Positions 33,653 to 41,936 are shown, counted from the stretch's first letter. The stretch is 64,000 nucleotides of DNA from Collinsella sp. (GCA_031296755.1 JAUMMZ010000045.1:1-64000); one strand, 5' to 3'. Translations and numbers: made by a program. Notes: generated from the sequence alone by a model not told the origin.

Positions 33653-34096
33653 CTAGAAACCGCTTACGTCCGAACGCTCCCAGCTAGCAACCTGGTCGGG
33701 AGACACCGTACCCAGCGCCTCGAACTTCCAGGAGCCGCCCGCCTTCAGATGATTGGTGTTTGCAAGAGCCGTTCCAACCTGGTTGCCATCGGCATCATAC
33801 AGAACATATTCAATCTGAATGTAGCTCTTTTCCTTGTCCGTGTTATTGGTCAGGGTGCCCGTGATCTTATAGGTAAACTGATTGGAAGTGTCTTCAGCCT
33901 CGTCAGCAATGGTATACGGTTCTTACGGTTCTTTTTGCTCCTCAGCCTGCCGTGTCGTCTCGGCAGGTTTTGCCGAATCGCTCGCAGACGAATCGGTTGA
34001 GTTGCCGCCCATAGAGCCCACGGCACCGACAATAACCAGCACCACGATGATGCCTAGGACAATCTTGCCGATTGGCTTCTTTCCCTCTTTTGCCAT
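33653..34096 (-). pseudogene. FxLYD-type membrane protein gene interrupted by a 9-bp duplication
   Basis: An AAGGATG-led frame starts MAKEGKKPIGKIVLGIIVVL, with one membrane helix (about residues 9-28) and a Ser/Asp-rich linker. At codon 58 (33923-33925) a TAA interrupts it. The stop arises because ACGGTTCTT is present twice in tandem (33916-33924 and 33925-33933); removing one copy restores an open frame of 147 codons. The part after the stop reads FTYKITGTLTNNTDKEKSYI and ADGNQVGTALANTNHLKAGG, typical of an FxLYD domain, ending at TAG 33653. As it stands only a 57-residue stub would be made. Confidence 0.85.
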
Positions 34097-34155
34097 TATT
34101 CATCCTTCCTACGATCCGGCTACCGTGCCGGTACACAGCACATCGTAGGAAGGAT
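34083..34155. repeat. 14-bp inverted repeat spanning a ribosome binding site
   Basis: ATCCTTCCTACGAT (near 34101-34114) and ATCGTAGGAAGGAT (near 34141-34154) are exact complements. The first arm carries the minus-strand Shine-Dalgarno AGGAAGGA of the interrupted FxLYD gene, so the hairpin would hide its ribosome site. Confidence 0.6.
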
Positions 34156-34260
34156 TGAACTTGAATTCATTAGCTGAGAGCTAAGGCTGCGGTAAACGAC
34201 CAATGCAGTTATCCAAACGCCGAGCAAACGCACTGCGCGCGACCGTCTGCTGGCAGTGCA

Positions 34261-34584
34261 TCAACCCACCGTGACGGATTCCCCGGTAAAGGCACTGATC
34301 ATCAACAGGACAAAGAAAACAAGGTAGCTGGCACTCAGCAGGTACGCAATGATCAGAAAGACGACCCAGCCGACATTGGTTTTACCGTCGGCACGGCGTT
34401 GCTCGCGATTGCGGCAGAGCCAAATCGTCACGCCGATGGCAGTGATAAACAGCACGAGCGCCGCCGCGGCAAGCCCGGCAAGCGCAAACATCACGCCAAT
34501 GCTCACAGCAATAACCGGAAGCAGCAGCAAACCGCACCCGCATCCACCCGGACTATATACGGCAGACTGTCGGCGTCGCCTCAT
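34261..34584 (-). CDS. Small membrane protein, function unknown
   Basis: 107 residues, starting MRRRRQSAVYSPGGCGCG and then three hydrophobic segments (about residues 18-36, 38-57 and 75-97) with a basic loop RNREQRRADGK between the second and third. No family was recognised. GGGGGTGG precedes the ATG at 34584; a GTG at 34614 is in frame. It follows higA after 29 bases in the same direction. Confidence 0.6.
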   Translation of the reverse strand: MRRRRQSAVYSPGGCGCGLLLLPVIAVSIGVMFALAGLAAAALVLFITAIGVTIWLCRNREQRRADGKTNVGWVVFLIIAYLLSASYLVFFVLLMISAFTGESVTVG

Positions 34585-34613
34585 CGCCGCGCCACCCCCA
34601 TCATCTTTGAGCA

Positions 34614-34955
34614 CTACAGTGCGATAGCCTGCTGAACAGGAACGATCTTGTCGAGTTCCGGTTCGATCCGCCTTTTCTCGGCCTCAAGGTCAAACGCCAC
34701 CTGAGCGCGCAGCCAATAACCATCCGTCAGGCCAAAATAACGGCAAAGACGGAGGTCGGTGTCGGCCGTCACGCGACGTTTTCCCAAGACAATCTGCCCG
34801 ATACGCTGAGCCGGAATCCCAGTCTCTTTCGCAAGGCGATATTGAGAAATGCCCATGGGAACAAGAAACTCCTCTTTGAGAAGCTCACCAGGAGTCACCG
34901 GCGACAGCAAATCGGCCGAAGTCTCATCACTTGTGATAATCGACGATTTCGACAT
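34614..34955 (-). CDS. higA: HigA-type antitoxin
   Basis: About 113 residues with a helix-turn-helix: TPGELLKEEFLVPMGISQYR, then LAKETGIPAQRIGQIVLGKR and ADTDLRLCRYFGLTDGYWLR. This is the HigA branch of XRE antitoxins, which neutralise HigB and repress their own promoter. AGGAGATGG precedes the ATG at 34955. It overlaps the higB end by 29 bases, with the toxin gene first, the usual order for this family. Confidence 0.9.
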   Translation of the reverse strand: MSKSSIITSDETSADLLSPVTPGELLKEEFLVPMGISQYRLAKETGIPAQRIGQIVLGKRRVTADTDLRLCRYFGLTDGYWLRAQVAFDLEAEKRRIEPELDKIVPVQQAIAL

Positions 34956-35208
34956 TCCAAGCCATCTCCTGTCTCCACTCAAAACAGACCCGATAGCGCT
35001 CGTTAACACGGATGCTATATTGACCGGCACGATCGCCCTTCAAAGCTTCCAGGCGGTTGCCCGGTGGAACGCGAAGATCATCAAGCGAAGCACAAACCTG
35101 CAGTTGGCGAATCTTCCTCAACGCAACACGCTCAAAGGGCACGAACCTCCTGACCCGCACACCCATGGCAAAGCGTTCGGTATCCTCATCTTTATACGAT
35201 GCAATCAT
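34927..35208 (-). CDS. higB: HigB-type toxin
   Basis: 93 residues of the RelE/HigB fold. It has ALRKIRQLQVCASLDDLRVP, GNRLEALKGDRAGQYSIRVN (parts quoted), then ERYRVCFEW and VEIVDYHK, the standard ending. Members cut mRNA on the ribosome. AAGGCG precedes the ATG. A palindrome and a TATAAT box stand upstream. Confidence 0.9.
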   Translation of the reverse strand: MIASYKDEDTERFAMGVRVRRFVPFERVALRKIRQLQVCASLDDLRVPPGNRLEALKGDRAGQYSIRVNERYRVCFEWRQEMAWNVEIVDYHK

Positions 35209-35219
35209 AGTATCGCCTT

Positions 35220-35265
35220 ACGTTAGTAACGTCAAACCTTTCTATAGACTTACATCTCTATTATA
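35220..35265 (-). promoter_or_regulatory. higBA promoter and candidate operator
   Basis: Minus-strand TATAAT (35260-35265) lies 52 bases before higB. ACGTTAGTAACGT (35220-35232) is a perfect palindrome around one base, between the -10 box and the start, and is a candidate HigA site. Confidence 0.5.
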
Positions 35266-35310
35266 TCGTACGTTTGTTCGTGTTTTCTAGAACAAATAGT
35301 CCTTTGCGCC

Positions 35311-36498
35311 TTAGTCAAGCAAAAGCAATCGTTTGTAGACATCGAGGCCTTTGAGAAGAATCTCCTCGTCAAAGAGCATGGTATCGGTATGCAGAGCGCT
35401 CATCGCATAGGCTGGGCAGTCATCAGCGTCGATCGGGTTTTCTTGTCCTTCTGGCACGCCCGTGCCCAGCAAGAAGAACACGCCCGGCAGATGGCGCTGA
35501 TAGAAAGCAAAGTCCTCGGCAATTAACAGCGGCTCGTCCACAAGTTGCAACTCGGGCAAGGCAGGCGCAATGTGGGCAAACAACTCGGGGTCGTTATCGA
35601 CTGGCGGATAGCCCTCGGCAAAGTCGAGATCGTACGTACAGCCCGTTGCGGTGCACGCCTCGTCGAGCGCACGGCGTACGCCCTCGCGCGCACGGTCGAA
35701 CATGGCGTCCGTAAACACACGCAAGCTACCGGCAACATGGGCCTCCCCCGCCACCGCATTGCAGACGGTGCCGGCCTGCAGCAGGCCAAACTTACCGATG
35801 CAGGGCTCATCGGCACCCAGCTCGTCCATCAGCTCGCGCTCGGCAACCAGGAACTTTGCCGCCGCCAGCGCTGCGTCATGTGATTCCTCGACTGGAACGC
35901 CGTAGGTCTTGGCGATATGGATGCTCGTGCCATGGATATGAATGTGCGTCTCGCTCGAGCGCGCCAGCAGCGGACCGGGACAGCTCGCCAGCGTACCGGC
36001 AGGAAGATCGGGCCACACGTGAAAGCCAAAGATGCGGTCGACCCCGTAGCGCTCGAACACGCCGCTCTCGCATACCGTCTTAGCGCCACCGGTTGTTTCC
36101 TCGGCCGGCTGGAACACAAAAAGCACGTTGCGCTTAATAACGCCCGGCTGCTCACGAATCGTACGGTCGACAAAAGTTGCCGCCGCGAGGGCCATAGCCA
36201 TGTGCCCGTCGTGGCCGCACGCGTGCATCTTGCCGGGATGCGTCGAGGCAAAAGCGGCGCCCGTCGTCTCCGCAATAGGCAACGCATCCATATCGGCACG
36301 AATCGCCGTGGCATGCGAGGCACCCGTGCCAGCGTCGAAGAAAGCGCACACGCAACTAGGGCACGGATGGATCACCTCGCAGGCAAGCGGAGCGAGCACG
36401 CCCTCGATATAGGCGATAGTTTGCGGAAGATCGAAGTCGAGCTCCGGAATGCGATGCAGGTCGCGACGATAGCGACGGAGTTCTTGGAGCTCGGTCAT
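35311..36498 (-). CDS. M20 family amidohydrolase, possibly N-acetyldiaminopimelate deacetylase
   Basis: A metal-dependent hydrolase of 395 residues, M20D branch. RRDLHRIPELDF lies near the start, the metal ligands are in MHACGHDGH near residue 93, with QPAEE near residue 127, and EDFAF near the C-terminus. Enzymes of this type remove acyl groups from N-acyl amino acids. It is divergent from the lysA-dapA, dapB and dapH genes, and an acetyl-DAP deacetylase is the one step of that pathway they lack; this makes the DAP role likely but not proven. AAAGGAAT precedes the ATG at 36498. Confidence 0.78.
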   Translation of the reverse strand: MTELQELRRYRRDLHRIPELDFDLPQTIAYIEGVLAPLACEVIHPCPSCVCAFFDAGTGASHATAIRADMDALPIAETTGAAFASTHPGKMHACGHDGHMAMALAAATFVDRTIREQPGVIKRNVLFVFQPAEETTGGAKTVCESGVFERYGVDRIFGFHVWPDLPAGTLASCPGPLLARSSETHIHIHGTSIHIAKTYGVPVEESHDAALAAAKFLVAERELMDELGADEPCIGKFGLLQAGTVCNAVAGEAHVAGSLRVFTDAMFDRAREGVRRALDEACTATGCTYDLDFAEGYPPVDNDPELFAHIAPALPELQLVDEPLLIAEDFAFYQRHLPGVFFLLGTGVPEGQENPIDADDCPAYAMSALHTDTMLFDEEILLKGLDVYKRLLLLD

Positions 36499-36608
36499 GG
36501 GGATTCCTTTCATGGGGCAACTCAGTTGTCACCTATTGTGACGCAGGATTGTGGCGCCCTCGTTTCTAGCATGATGCTGCATTTTTTAAACGTTATATAC
36601 GAATACTC

Positions 36609-36637
36609 TTGTTTGGTAAAGTGCAACGTGGTAGGGT
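36609..36637 (+). promoter_or_regulatory. Candidate promoter of the lysA-dapA operon
   Basis: TTGTTT (36609-36614) and TAGGGT (36632-36637), 17 bases apart, place the transcript start just before the lysine riboswitch. Confidence 0.45.
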
Positions 36638-36640
36638 CTT

Positions 36641-36790
36641 TACCACTTGATAGAGGCGCGGGCACGAAGAGCCGCGGGCGAGTCGGCAGACTTTGACCCC
36701 GCGGGGAGGCGAAACCCGCCGAACTGGGTTTTTCGGGCACGAACAGCCTGGTGGGCCTGCGGGAAACACTCGCAGGACTGTCTGCAGCAA
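36641..36790 (+). promoter_or_regulatory. Lysine riboswitch (L-box)
   Basis: Conserved elements occur in order: GATAGAGGCGCG (36649-36660), GAAGAGCCGCG, GGGGAGGCGAAACCCGCCGAA (36700s; shown in part as GGAGGCGAA and GCCGAA), CTGGTGGGCCTG (36758-36769) and GGACTGTCTG (36776-36785). GATAG pairs with CTGTC to close P1. It precedes lysine biosynthesis genes. The platform may be translational: CGCTATCC (36799-36806) pairs with GGATAGCG (36856-36863), which abuts the GAGG ribosome site of lysA. Confidence 0.87.
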
Positions 36791-36876
36791 TGCGGGAGCG
36801 CTATCCGGACATTGGGTCCACGCTATGCGGATTCGATGCGCAGATGGCGCCGTCTGGATAGCGAGGTTTACGGGAC

Positions 36877-39186
36877 ATGGCATTGACCCCCAACGAGGCA
36901 TATGCGGCCAAGCAGCCGTTTGTGGACAAGGAGACACTCGAGCATATCGTCGAGCAGTTCCCCACGCCGTTTCATCTATACGACGAGGCGGGTATCCGCC
37001 GCAACATGCAAGAAGTGCGCGACGCCTTTGCGTGGAACCCGGGGTTTAAGGAGTACTTTGCCGTCAAGGCCAACCCCAACCCGGCCCTTATCTCAATTCT
37101 CAACGAATACGGCTGCGGCTGCGATTGCTCGAGCTATACCGAGCTCATGATCGCCCGCTCGCTGGGCATCACCGGCCATGACATCATGTTCTCGTCCAAC
37201 GACACGCCGGCGGCAGACTTTGAGCTTGCCGACAAGTTGGGCGCCATCGTCAACTTCGACGATATCAGCCACATTGAGTTTTACGAGCGCGTCGCGGGAC
37301 CCATCCCCAAGACGGTGAGCTGCCGTTTTAACCCGGGCGGCCTGTTCCAGCTTTCCAACGGCATTATGGACAACCCGGGCGATTCCAAGTACGGCATGAC
37401 CACCGAGCAGCTCTTTGATGCCTTCCGCATGCTCAAGGCCAAGGGCGCCGAGGACTTTGGCATCCATGCCTTCCTTGCCAGCAACACCGTCACCAACGAT
37501 TACTACCCCAAGCTCGCGCGAATCCTCTTTGAACTTGCCGTGCGCCTGGAGCGCGAGACCGGTGCACATGTCGCCTTTATCAATCTGTCCGGCGGTGTGG
37601 GTATCCCCTACCTGCCCGAGCAGCAGGCCAATGACATCCACGCCATCGGCGAGGGTGTACACGCGGCCTACGACGAGATCCTGGTTCCCGCCGGCATGGG
37701 CGATGTGGCGATCTGCACCGAGATGGGCCGCTTTATGATGGGCCCCTACGGGTGCCTGGTCACCAAGGCCATTCACGAAAAGCGGATCTACAAAGACTAT
37801 ATCGGCGTGGACGCAAGTGCCGTCGACCTCATTCGTCCTGCCATGTATGGCGCTTACCACCACGTTACAGTGATGGGCCAGCCGGGTGGCCCCGACAAGT
37901 CCGCAGCTCCCGTCACGAACACGTACGATATCACGGGCAACCTGTGCGAAAACAACGACAAGTTCGCCATCGACCGCGAGCTGCCGCATATCGACATGGA
38001 TGACCTGCTTGTAATCCACGATACCGGTGCGCATGGCTACTCCATGGGCTACAACTACAACGGACGTCTGCGCTCCGCCGAGGTCCTGCTGCGCCCCGAT
38101 GGCGCGGCCGACCTCATCCGCCGCGCCGAGCGCCCGGGCGATTACTTTTCCACGCTCGACGTGCTGCCGTGCGGCCGAGAGCTGCTGGCCAAGTCGCGCG
38201 CCGAAAGCGCCCGCCGTCGCGCCCAAGACGAGCGCCTGGCAGTCGCAGCTCAATGGAACAAACGCATCCAGATCGCGGAGGCGAAGGAGAAGAACATGGA
38301 CATCCGCAATCTCGAGGGCTCAATCGTCGCCCTGGTTACGCCGTTTAAAAAGGACGGCAGTGTCGACTTTGACGCGCTCGAGCGCCTTATCGATTTCCAC
38401 TTGCAAAATGGCACCGACGCCATTCTCACCCTGGGCACCACCGGCGAGAGCGCCACGATGACCGATGACGAGGACAACTCCGTCGTCGCCGCCGTGGTCA
38501 AGCATGTTGCAGGACGCGTCCCCGTCATCGCCGGCTCAGGCTCCAACTCCACGCAGACCATGCTCACCAAGTCGCTTACTTACCAGGGCTTGGGAGCCGA
38601 CGGCCTGCTGCTCATTACCCCCTACTACAACAAGTCCAACGAAGAGGGTATCTATCAGCACTTTAAGACCGTCGCCGATGCCGTTGACATCCCCTGCATC
38701 CTGTACAACATCCCCGGCCGCTGCGGCTGCGGTATCAGCGAGCGCAACGTAGAGCGCCTAGCCGCGCACCCCAACATCATGGGCATCAAGGAGGCCTCGG
38801 GCAACGTCGCCTACGCGGCCAAGATCGCCCACCTGCTGTCCGACGATTTCCGCATGTACTCGGGCGAGGATGCACTCACAGTGCCGCTCATGAGCCTGGG
38901 CGCTTCGGGCACCATCAGCGTGTGGGCCGACGTGCAGCCGCAGCTTGTACACGACATGTGCCGCGCTTATCTGGACGGCGACGTAGCGCGCGCCCGCGAT
39001 ATCCAGATTGCCGGCCAGCCGCTCATCAACGCCCTCTTTAGCGAGGTCAACCCCATCCCCGTCAAGGAAGCGCTCGCCCAGATGGGCATGATCGAGGCAA
39101 ACTACCGTATGCCGCTGTGCCCCATGGCAGACGACACGCGAGCCGCACTTACCGATGCTCTGAAGGGAGCTGGTCTACTTGATTAA
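36877..39186 (+). CDS. Fused diaminopimelate decarboxylase and dihydrodipicolinate synthase
   Basis: One 769-residue frame holds two enzymes of lysine/DAP synthesis. Residues 1-473 are LysA-like: PLP lysine K64 in YFAVKANPNP, then GGVGIPY where GGGLG is usual and EMGRFMMG where EPGR is usual, so it is a diverged branch. Residues 474-769 are DapA: TLGTTGES, YNIPGRCGCG and the Schiff-base lysine in GIKEASGN (residue 638). At the join, AAGGAG stands six bases before an ATG at 38296 (codon 474), so DapA can also be made on its own. Between them lies a charged linker, RAESARRRAQDERL. Confidence 0.92.
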   Translation: MALTPNEAYAAKQPFVDKETLEHIVEQFPTPFHLYDEAGIRRNMQEVRDAFAWNPGFKEYFAVKANPNPALISILNEYGCGCDCSSYTELMIARSLGITGHDIMFSSNDTPAADFELADKLGAIVNFDDISHIEFYERVAGPIPKTVSCRFNPGGLFQLSNGIMDNPGDSKYGMTTEQLFDAFRMLKAKGAEDFGIHAFLASNTVTNDYYPKLARILFELAVRLERETGAHVAFINLSGGVGIPYLPEQQANDIHAIGEGVHAAYDEILVPAGMGDVAICTEMGRFMMGPYGCLVTKAIHEKRIYKDYIGVDASAVDLIRPAMYGAYHHVTVMGQPGGPDKSAAPVTNTYDITGNLCENNDKFAIDRELPHIDMDDLLVIHDTGAHGYSMGYNYNGRLRSAEVLLRPDGAADLIRRAERPGDYFSTLDVLPCGRELLAKSRAESARRRAQDERLAVAAQWNKRIQIAEAKEKNMDIRNLEGSIVALVTPFKKDGSVDFDALERLIDFHLQNGTDAILTLGTTGESATMTDDEDNSVVAAVVKHVAGRVPVIAGSGSNSTQTMLTKSLTYQGLGADGLLLITPYYNKSNEEGIYQHFKTVADAVDIPCILYNIPGRCGCGISERNVERLAAHPNIMGIKEASGNVAYAAKIAHLLSDDFRMYSGEDALTVPLMSLGASGTISVWADVQPQLVHDMCRAYLDGDVARARDIQIAGQPLINALFSEVNPIPVKEALAQMGMIEANYRMPLCPMADDTRAALTDALKGAGLLD
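38296..39186 (+). other. dapA: Internal translation start for a stand-alone DapA
   Basis: AAGGAGAAGAAC before ATG GAC ATC gives a full-length DapA of 296 residues, the family norm, within the fused frame. The fusion may therefore have arisen by loss of the lysA stop codon, with both forms possible. This entry marks the internal start, not a separate locus. Confidence 0.65.
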
Positions 39187-39919
39187 GACCGTCATTATGG
39201 GAACGGGCCGCATGGGCTCGCTCATCCGCACTACCGCCGAAGGCATTGTCGACGCCGCCGGGCAGCCCGTTTTTGATATCGTGACCCAGATTGGCTTCGA
39301 TTTGAGCGAGCTCGAGAACGCACCGGCTGCCGACGTCATCATCGACTTCTCGAACGTCGCGACCTTCGACGCCGTCGTCGCCTATGTCGAGCGCACGGGC
39401 GCGGCGTTGGTCTCAGGCACCACAGGCTACACCCCCGAGCAGATGGACCGCCTGCGTGAGCTGGGCCAGAACACCCGCGTTATGCACTCGGGCAATTACT
39501 CCATCGGTATCGCAGCCCTGCGCCATCTGGTAGCGCAGGCTACACGCGAGCTGCCCGGCTTTGACTGCGAAATCGTCGAGACGCACCACAACCAAAAGGT
39601 CGACGCCCCCAGCGGCACTGCCAAGCTACTGCTCGACGCCGTCGTCGAAGCCGAGCCCGAGGCAGGCTACCACCCCGTCTATGGCCGCGAGGGCATGTGC
39701 GGAGCACGCGATCCCAAGGAAATCGGTATGCACTCGCTGCGCGGCGGCACCGTCGCCGGCGTGCACGAGGTGAGCTTCTTTGGCCAGGACGAGGAGGTCA
39801 CGCTCACCCACCGCGCCACGAGCCGTCAGATCTTTGTCAACGGCGCCTTGGCAGCCGCGCAGAAGCTCGTCACCCGCGAACCCGGCTTCTATACGTTCGA
39901 CAAGGTCATGTTTGCCTAA
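39179..39919 (+). CDS. dapB: 4-hydroxy-tetrahydrodipicolinate reductase
   Basis: NAD(P)H-dependent reductase that follows DapA in DAP synthesis. Of 246 residues, the N-terminal GTGRMGS binds the nucleotide, VIIDFSN and GTTGYT follow, and the substrate site includes ETHHNQKVDAPSGTA (about residue 138). The start is TTG, overlapping the DapA stop by eight bases, with GGGAGC upstream; a coupled, weaker start is likely. Confidence 0.94.
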   Translation: MIKTVIMGTGRMGSLIRTTAEGIVDAAGQPVFDIVTQIGFDLSELENAPAADVIIDFSNVATFDAVVAYVERTGAALVSGTTGYTPEQMDRLRELGQNTRVMHSGNYSIGIAALRHLVAQATRELPGFDCEIVETHHNQKVDAPSGTAKLLLDAVVEAEPEAGYHPVYGREGMCGARDPKEIGMHSLRGGTVAGVHEVSFFGQDEEVTLTHRATSRQIFVNGALAAAQKLVTREPGFYTFDKVMFA

Positions 39920-39958
39920 CCAGGTATCAACCGAATCCACCCAAAGGAGAGATAGCAA

Positions 39959-40678
39959 ATGAGCAACGCAGCCGAGATGGATGCACAGGAGATTATCAAC
40001 TACATCGCCACCGCGCCCAAAAAGACGCCCGTCAAGCTGTACGTGCGCGAGAAGCCGGGCATGAAGGTTGCCTGGGGCGACGCACATGTCTACGGCGGCC
40101 GTCGCGGCAAGACCGTCTTTGGCGACTGGGACGAGCTCAAGACCATCCTGGACGCCAATGCCGATTCCATCGATTACTACGACGTTGAAAACGATTGCCG
40201 CAACTCCGCCGTGCCCATGCTCGACCTTAAGGGCATCAACGCCCGCATCGAGCCGGGCGCGATCATCCGCGACCGCGTCGAGATTGGCGACCGTGCCGTC
40301 ATCATGATGGGCGCCATCATCAACATCGGCTCCGTTATCGGCGAGGGTTCCATGATCGATATGGGCGCCGTGCTGGGCGGTCGCGCCACCGTGGGCAAGA
40401 ACTGCCACATCGGCGCCGGCACCGTGCTGGCAGGCGTTGTGGAGCCCGCCAGCGCCACGCCCGTCATCATCGAGGACGATGTCATGATCGGCGCAAACGC
40501 CGTGGTCCTGGAAGGCGTGCACGTGGGCAAGGGTGCTGTAGTTGCCGCCGGCGCCGTGTGCGTCGAGGACGTCCCCGCCGGCGCCGTCGTGGCCGGTGTC
40601 CCCGCCCGCGCCATCAAGATGCGCGACGAGAAGACCGACAGCAAGACCGGCCTGGAAGAGGGCCTGCGCCAGCTGTAG
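39959..40678 (+). CDS. dapH: Tetrahydrodipicolinate N-acetyltransferase
   Basis: 239 residues. A short N-terminal domain (about 1-85) precedes left-handed beta-helix hexapeptide repeats: INARIEPGAIIRDRVEIGDR, VIMMGAIINIGSVIGEG, GGRATVGKNCHIGAGTVLAG. The N-acetyl branch (DapH/YkuQ) is shorter than the succinyl branch and has this N-terminal domain. It acetylates the amino group so that the aminotransferase and deacetylase can act. CAAAGGAGAG precedes the ATG; it is the last gene of the operon. Confidence 0.93.
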   Translation: MSNAAEMDAQEIINYIATAPKKTPVKLYVREKPGMKVAWGDAHVYGGRRGKTVFGDWDELKTILDANADSIDYYDVENDCRNSAVPMLDLKGINARIEPGAIIRDRVEIGDRAVIMMGAIINIGSVIGEGSMIDMGAVLGGRATVGKNCHIGAGTVLAGVVEPASATPVIIEDDVMIGANAVVLEGVHVGKGAVVAAGAVCVEDVPAGAVVAGVPARAIKMRDEKTDSKTGLEEGLRQL

Positions 40679-40680
40679 AA

Positions 40681-40708
40681 GTTACGCGGTTTTGCCAAAC
40701 CGCGTAAC
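40681..40708 (+). terminator. Hairpin after dapH
   Basis: GTTACGCGGTTT and AAACCGCGTAAC form a perfect 12-bp stem with loop TGCC. No U-tract follows. Confidence 0.6.
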
Positions 40709-40721
40709 GGCTCGACGCTGC

Positions 40722-40819
40722 AAACGCCCCTAAGCGGCAATCTGACGTTCAATCGTCGGTCGCGTACCGAAGTACGCTTCCCTCCTCTTTCACGTCACCT
40801 TGCTCGCTTAGGGGCGTTT
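40722..40819. repeat. Dispersed hairpin repeat, copy 2 (after dapH)
   Basis: Arms AAACGCCCCTAAGCG (40722-40736) and its exact complement (40805-40819) enclose the core 40744-40797. The core matches that of 24564-24616, including GCGTACCGAAGTACGC and CTCCTCTTTC. Its inner stem is TGACG/CGTCA where copy 1 has TGGCG/CGCCA, a compensatory change. Confidence 0.75.
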
Positions 40820-40874
40820 TCGCTGACGTGAGCTCAACCTGCGGCGCAATGTCAGCAACCAAGCCGAAAACAAA

Positions 40875-40906
40875 AAAGGCCGAAGTCCCAAAAGGCTTCG
40901 GCCTTT
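40875..40906. terminator. Bidirectional terminator before the NA37 gene end
   Basis: AAAGGCCGAAG and CTTCGGCCTTT with A and T runs on both sides. Confidence 0.85.
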
Positions 40907-40931
40907 GTTTTTTGCAACGTCCAAGAGCAGT

Positions 40932-41936
40932 TTATCGATTCTCAATACTTCCGATGTTCTTGAGCTCGATGGAGATGAGGCCGTTGGGCTCGTTGACAAA
41001 CTCGATGTACTCAGAGTTCGAACCCATCTCGGCCGGGAAGCTGATCTCGATGCCCGTGTCGGTACGGATCTTGTGGTTGCGCACCGCCGCGCGTTCGACC
41101 TGCTTGCGCTCCACGGGCACACGCTCAGGCACCTTCTCCTCAGTCAGTGCCGCGCGCACGCTCTCCTTGATAACCGGCTCGTCCTCAAAGACCTCATCGA
41201 CGATATCCCAAGGGGGCAGTTCCTCGTCATCCTCAACTTTCTCGGCAACAGCAGCCTTAACCTTGGCGAGTGCTACAGCCGTGTTGGCACCGTGCTCCTC
41301 GGCGACTTCCTCGACCACACGCGTCACGGTGTCGATGACCTCCTTGCCCGATACCCCCGTGTCGCACTGCAGCAGGCCATCGGGAATGAGCATGCGATCC
41401 TCGCCGGCAATCTTGCGCTTCTTATCCACATAGCCGATCTCCATGGTGCTTGCACGCACGATTGCATAGCTCGGCACCTTTTGCGAGGGATTCGGCAGAA
41501 TGGCGTAGTGGCGCGCAATGTCGTTGCGCACCTCGCCCTCTTCGCGACCCACCTCGTGCATAAAAGCCTGCTTGGAGCCCAGCAGCATCACGGCAAACCA
41601 GCGGGCATCCTCATCGTCATCAAAGTCCGCCACAAGCACGTCAGTGGACTCGGCTTTCTCGGCCTTGGTAAGTTCGGAAGAGATGAACTCCGCAATCTGC
41701 TGAGACAGATCCACGAACTCACGCTCACCAAAGAAATAGCCCTTGAGCTCGCCGCCGAATGCGGAGTTCTCGGCAAACGTGGCACGCTTGTTATCAGCCG
41801 AGGTACGAGCGCGCCGCAGGTGCGTGGTTACGAAATTACGCACGGTGCGGCTCTCGATATCGAGCTCGCGCTGGCTCATAACGTTGACGGCAGAGTCAAA
41901 GTCCAGGATATGCAGAATCGCGTGATTGATTTTCAT
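40932..41936 (-). CDS. Nucleoid-associated protein, NA37/YejK family
   Basis: 334 residues. The N-terminal MKINHAILHILDFDSAVNVM and RTVRNFVTTHLRRARTS, together with the long central region, match the 37-kDa nucleoid-associated protein family. Its role is DNA- or nucleoid-linked but poorly defined. A Glu/Val-rich segment (about residues 210-270) is atypical for the family. The frame begins at 41945; the ATG at 41936 has ACGGA at a better distance. Confidence 0.78.
   Translation of the reverse strand: MKINHAILHILDFDSAVNVMSQRELDIESRTVRNFVTTHLRRARTSADNKRATFAENSAFGGELKGYFFGEREFVDLSQQIAEFISSELTKAEKAESTDVLVADFDDDEDARWFAVMLLGSKQAFMHEVGREEGEVRNDIARHYAILPNPSQKVPSYAIVRASTMEIGYVDKKRKIAGEDRMLIPDGLLQCDTGVSGKEVIDTVTRVVEEVAEEHGANTAVALAKVKAAVAEKVEDDEELPPWDIVDEVFEDEPVIKESVRAALTEEKVPERVPVERKQVERAAVRNHKIRTDTGIEISFPAEMGSNSEYIEFVNEPNGLISIELKNIGSIENR

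Noticed and set aside
36647..37049. Two plus-strand frames over the lysA leader
   Set aside because: They cover the lysine riboswitch and its platform; no ribosome site, and the composition follows RNA stems.
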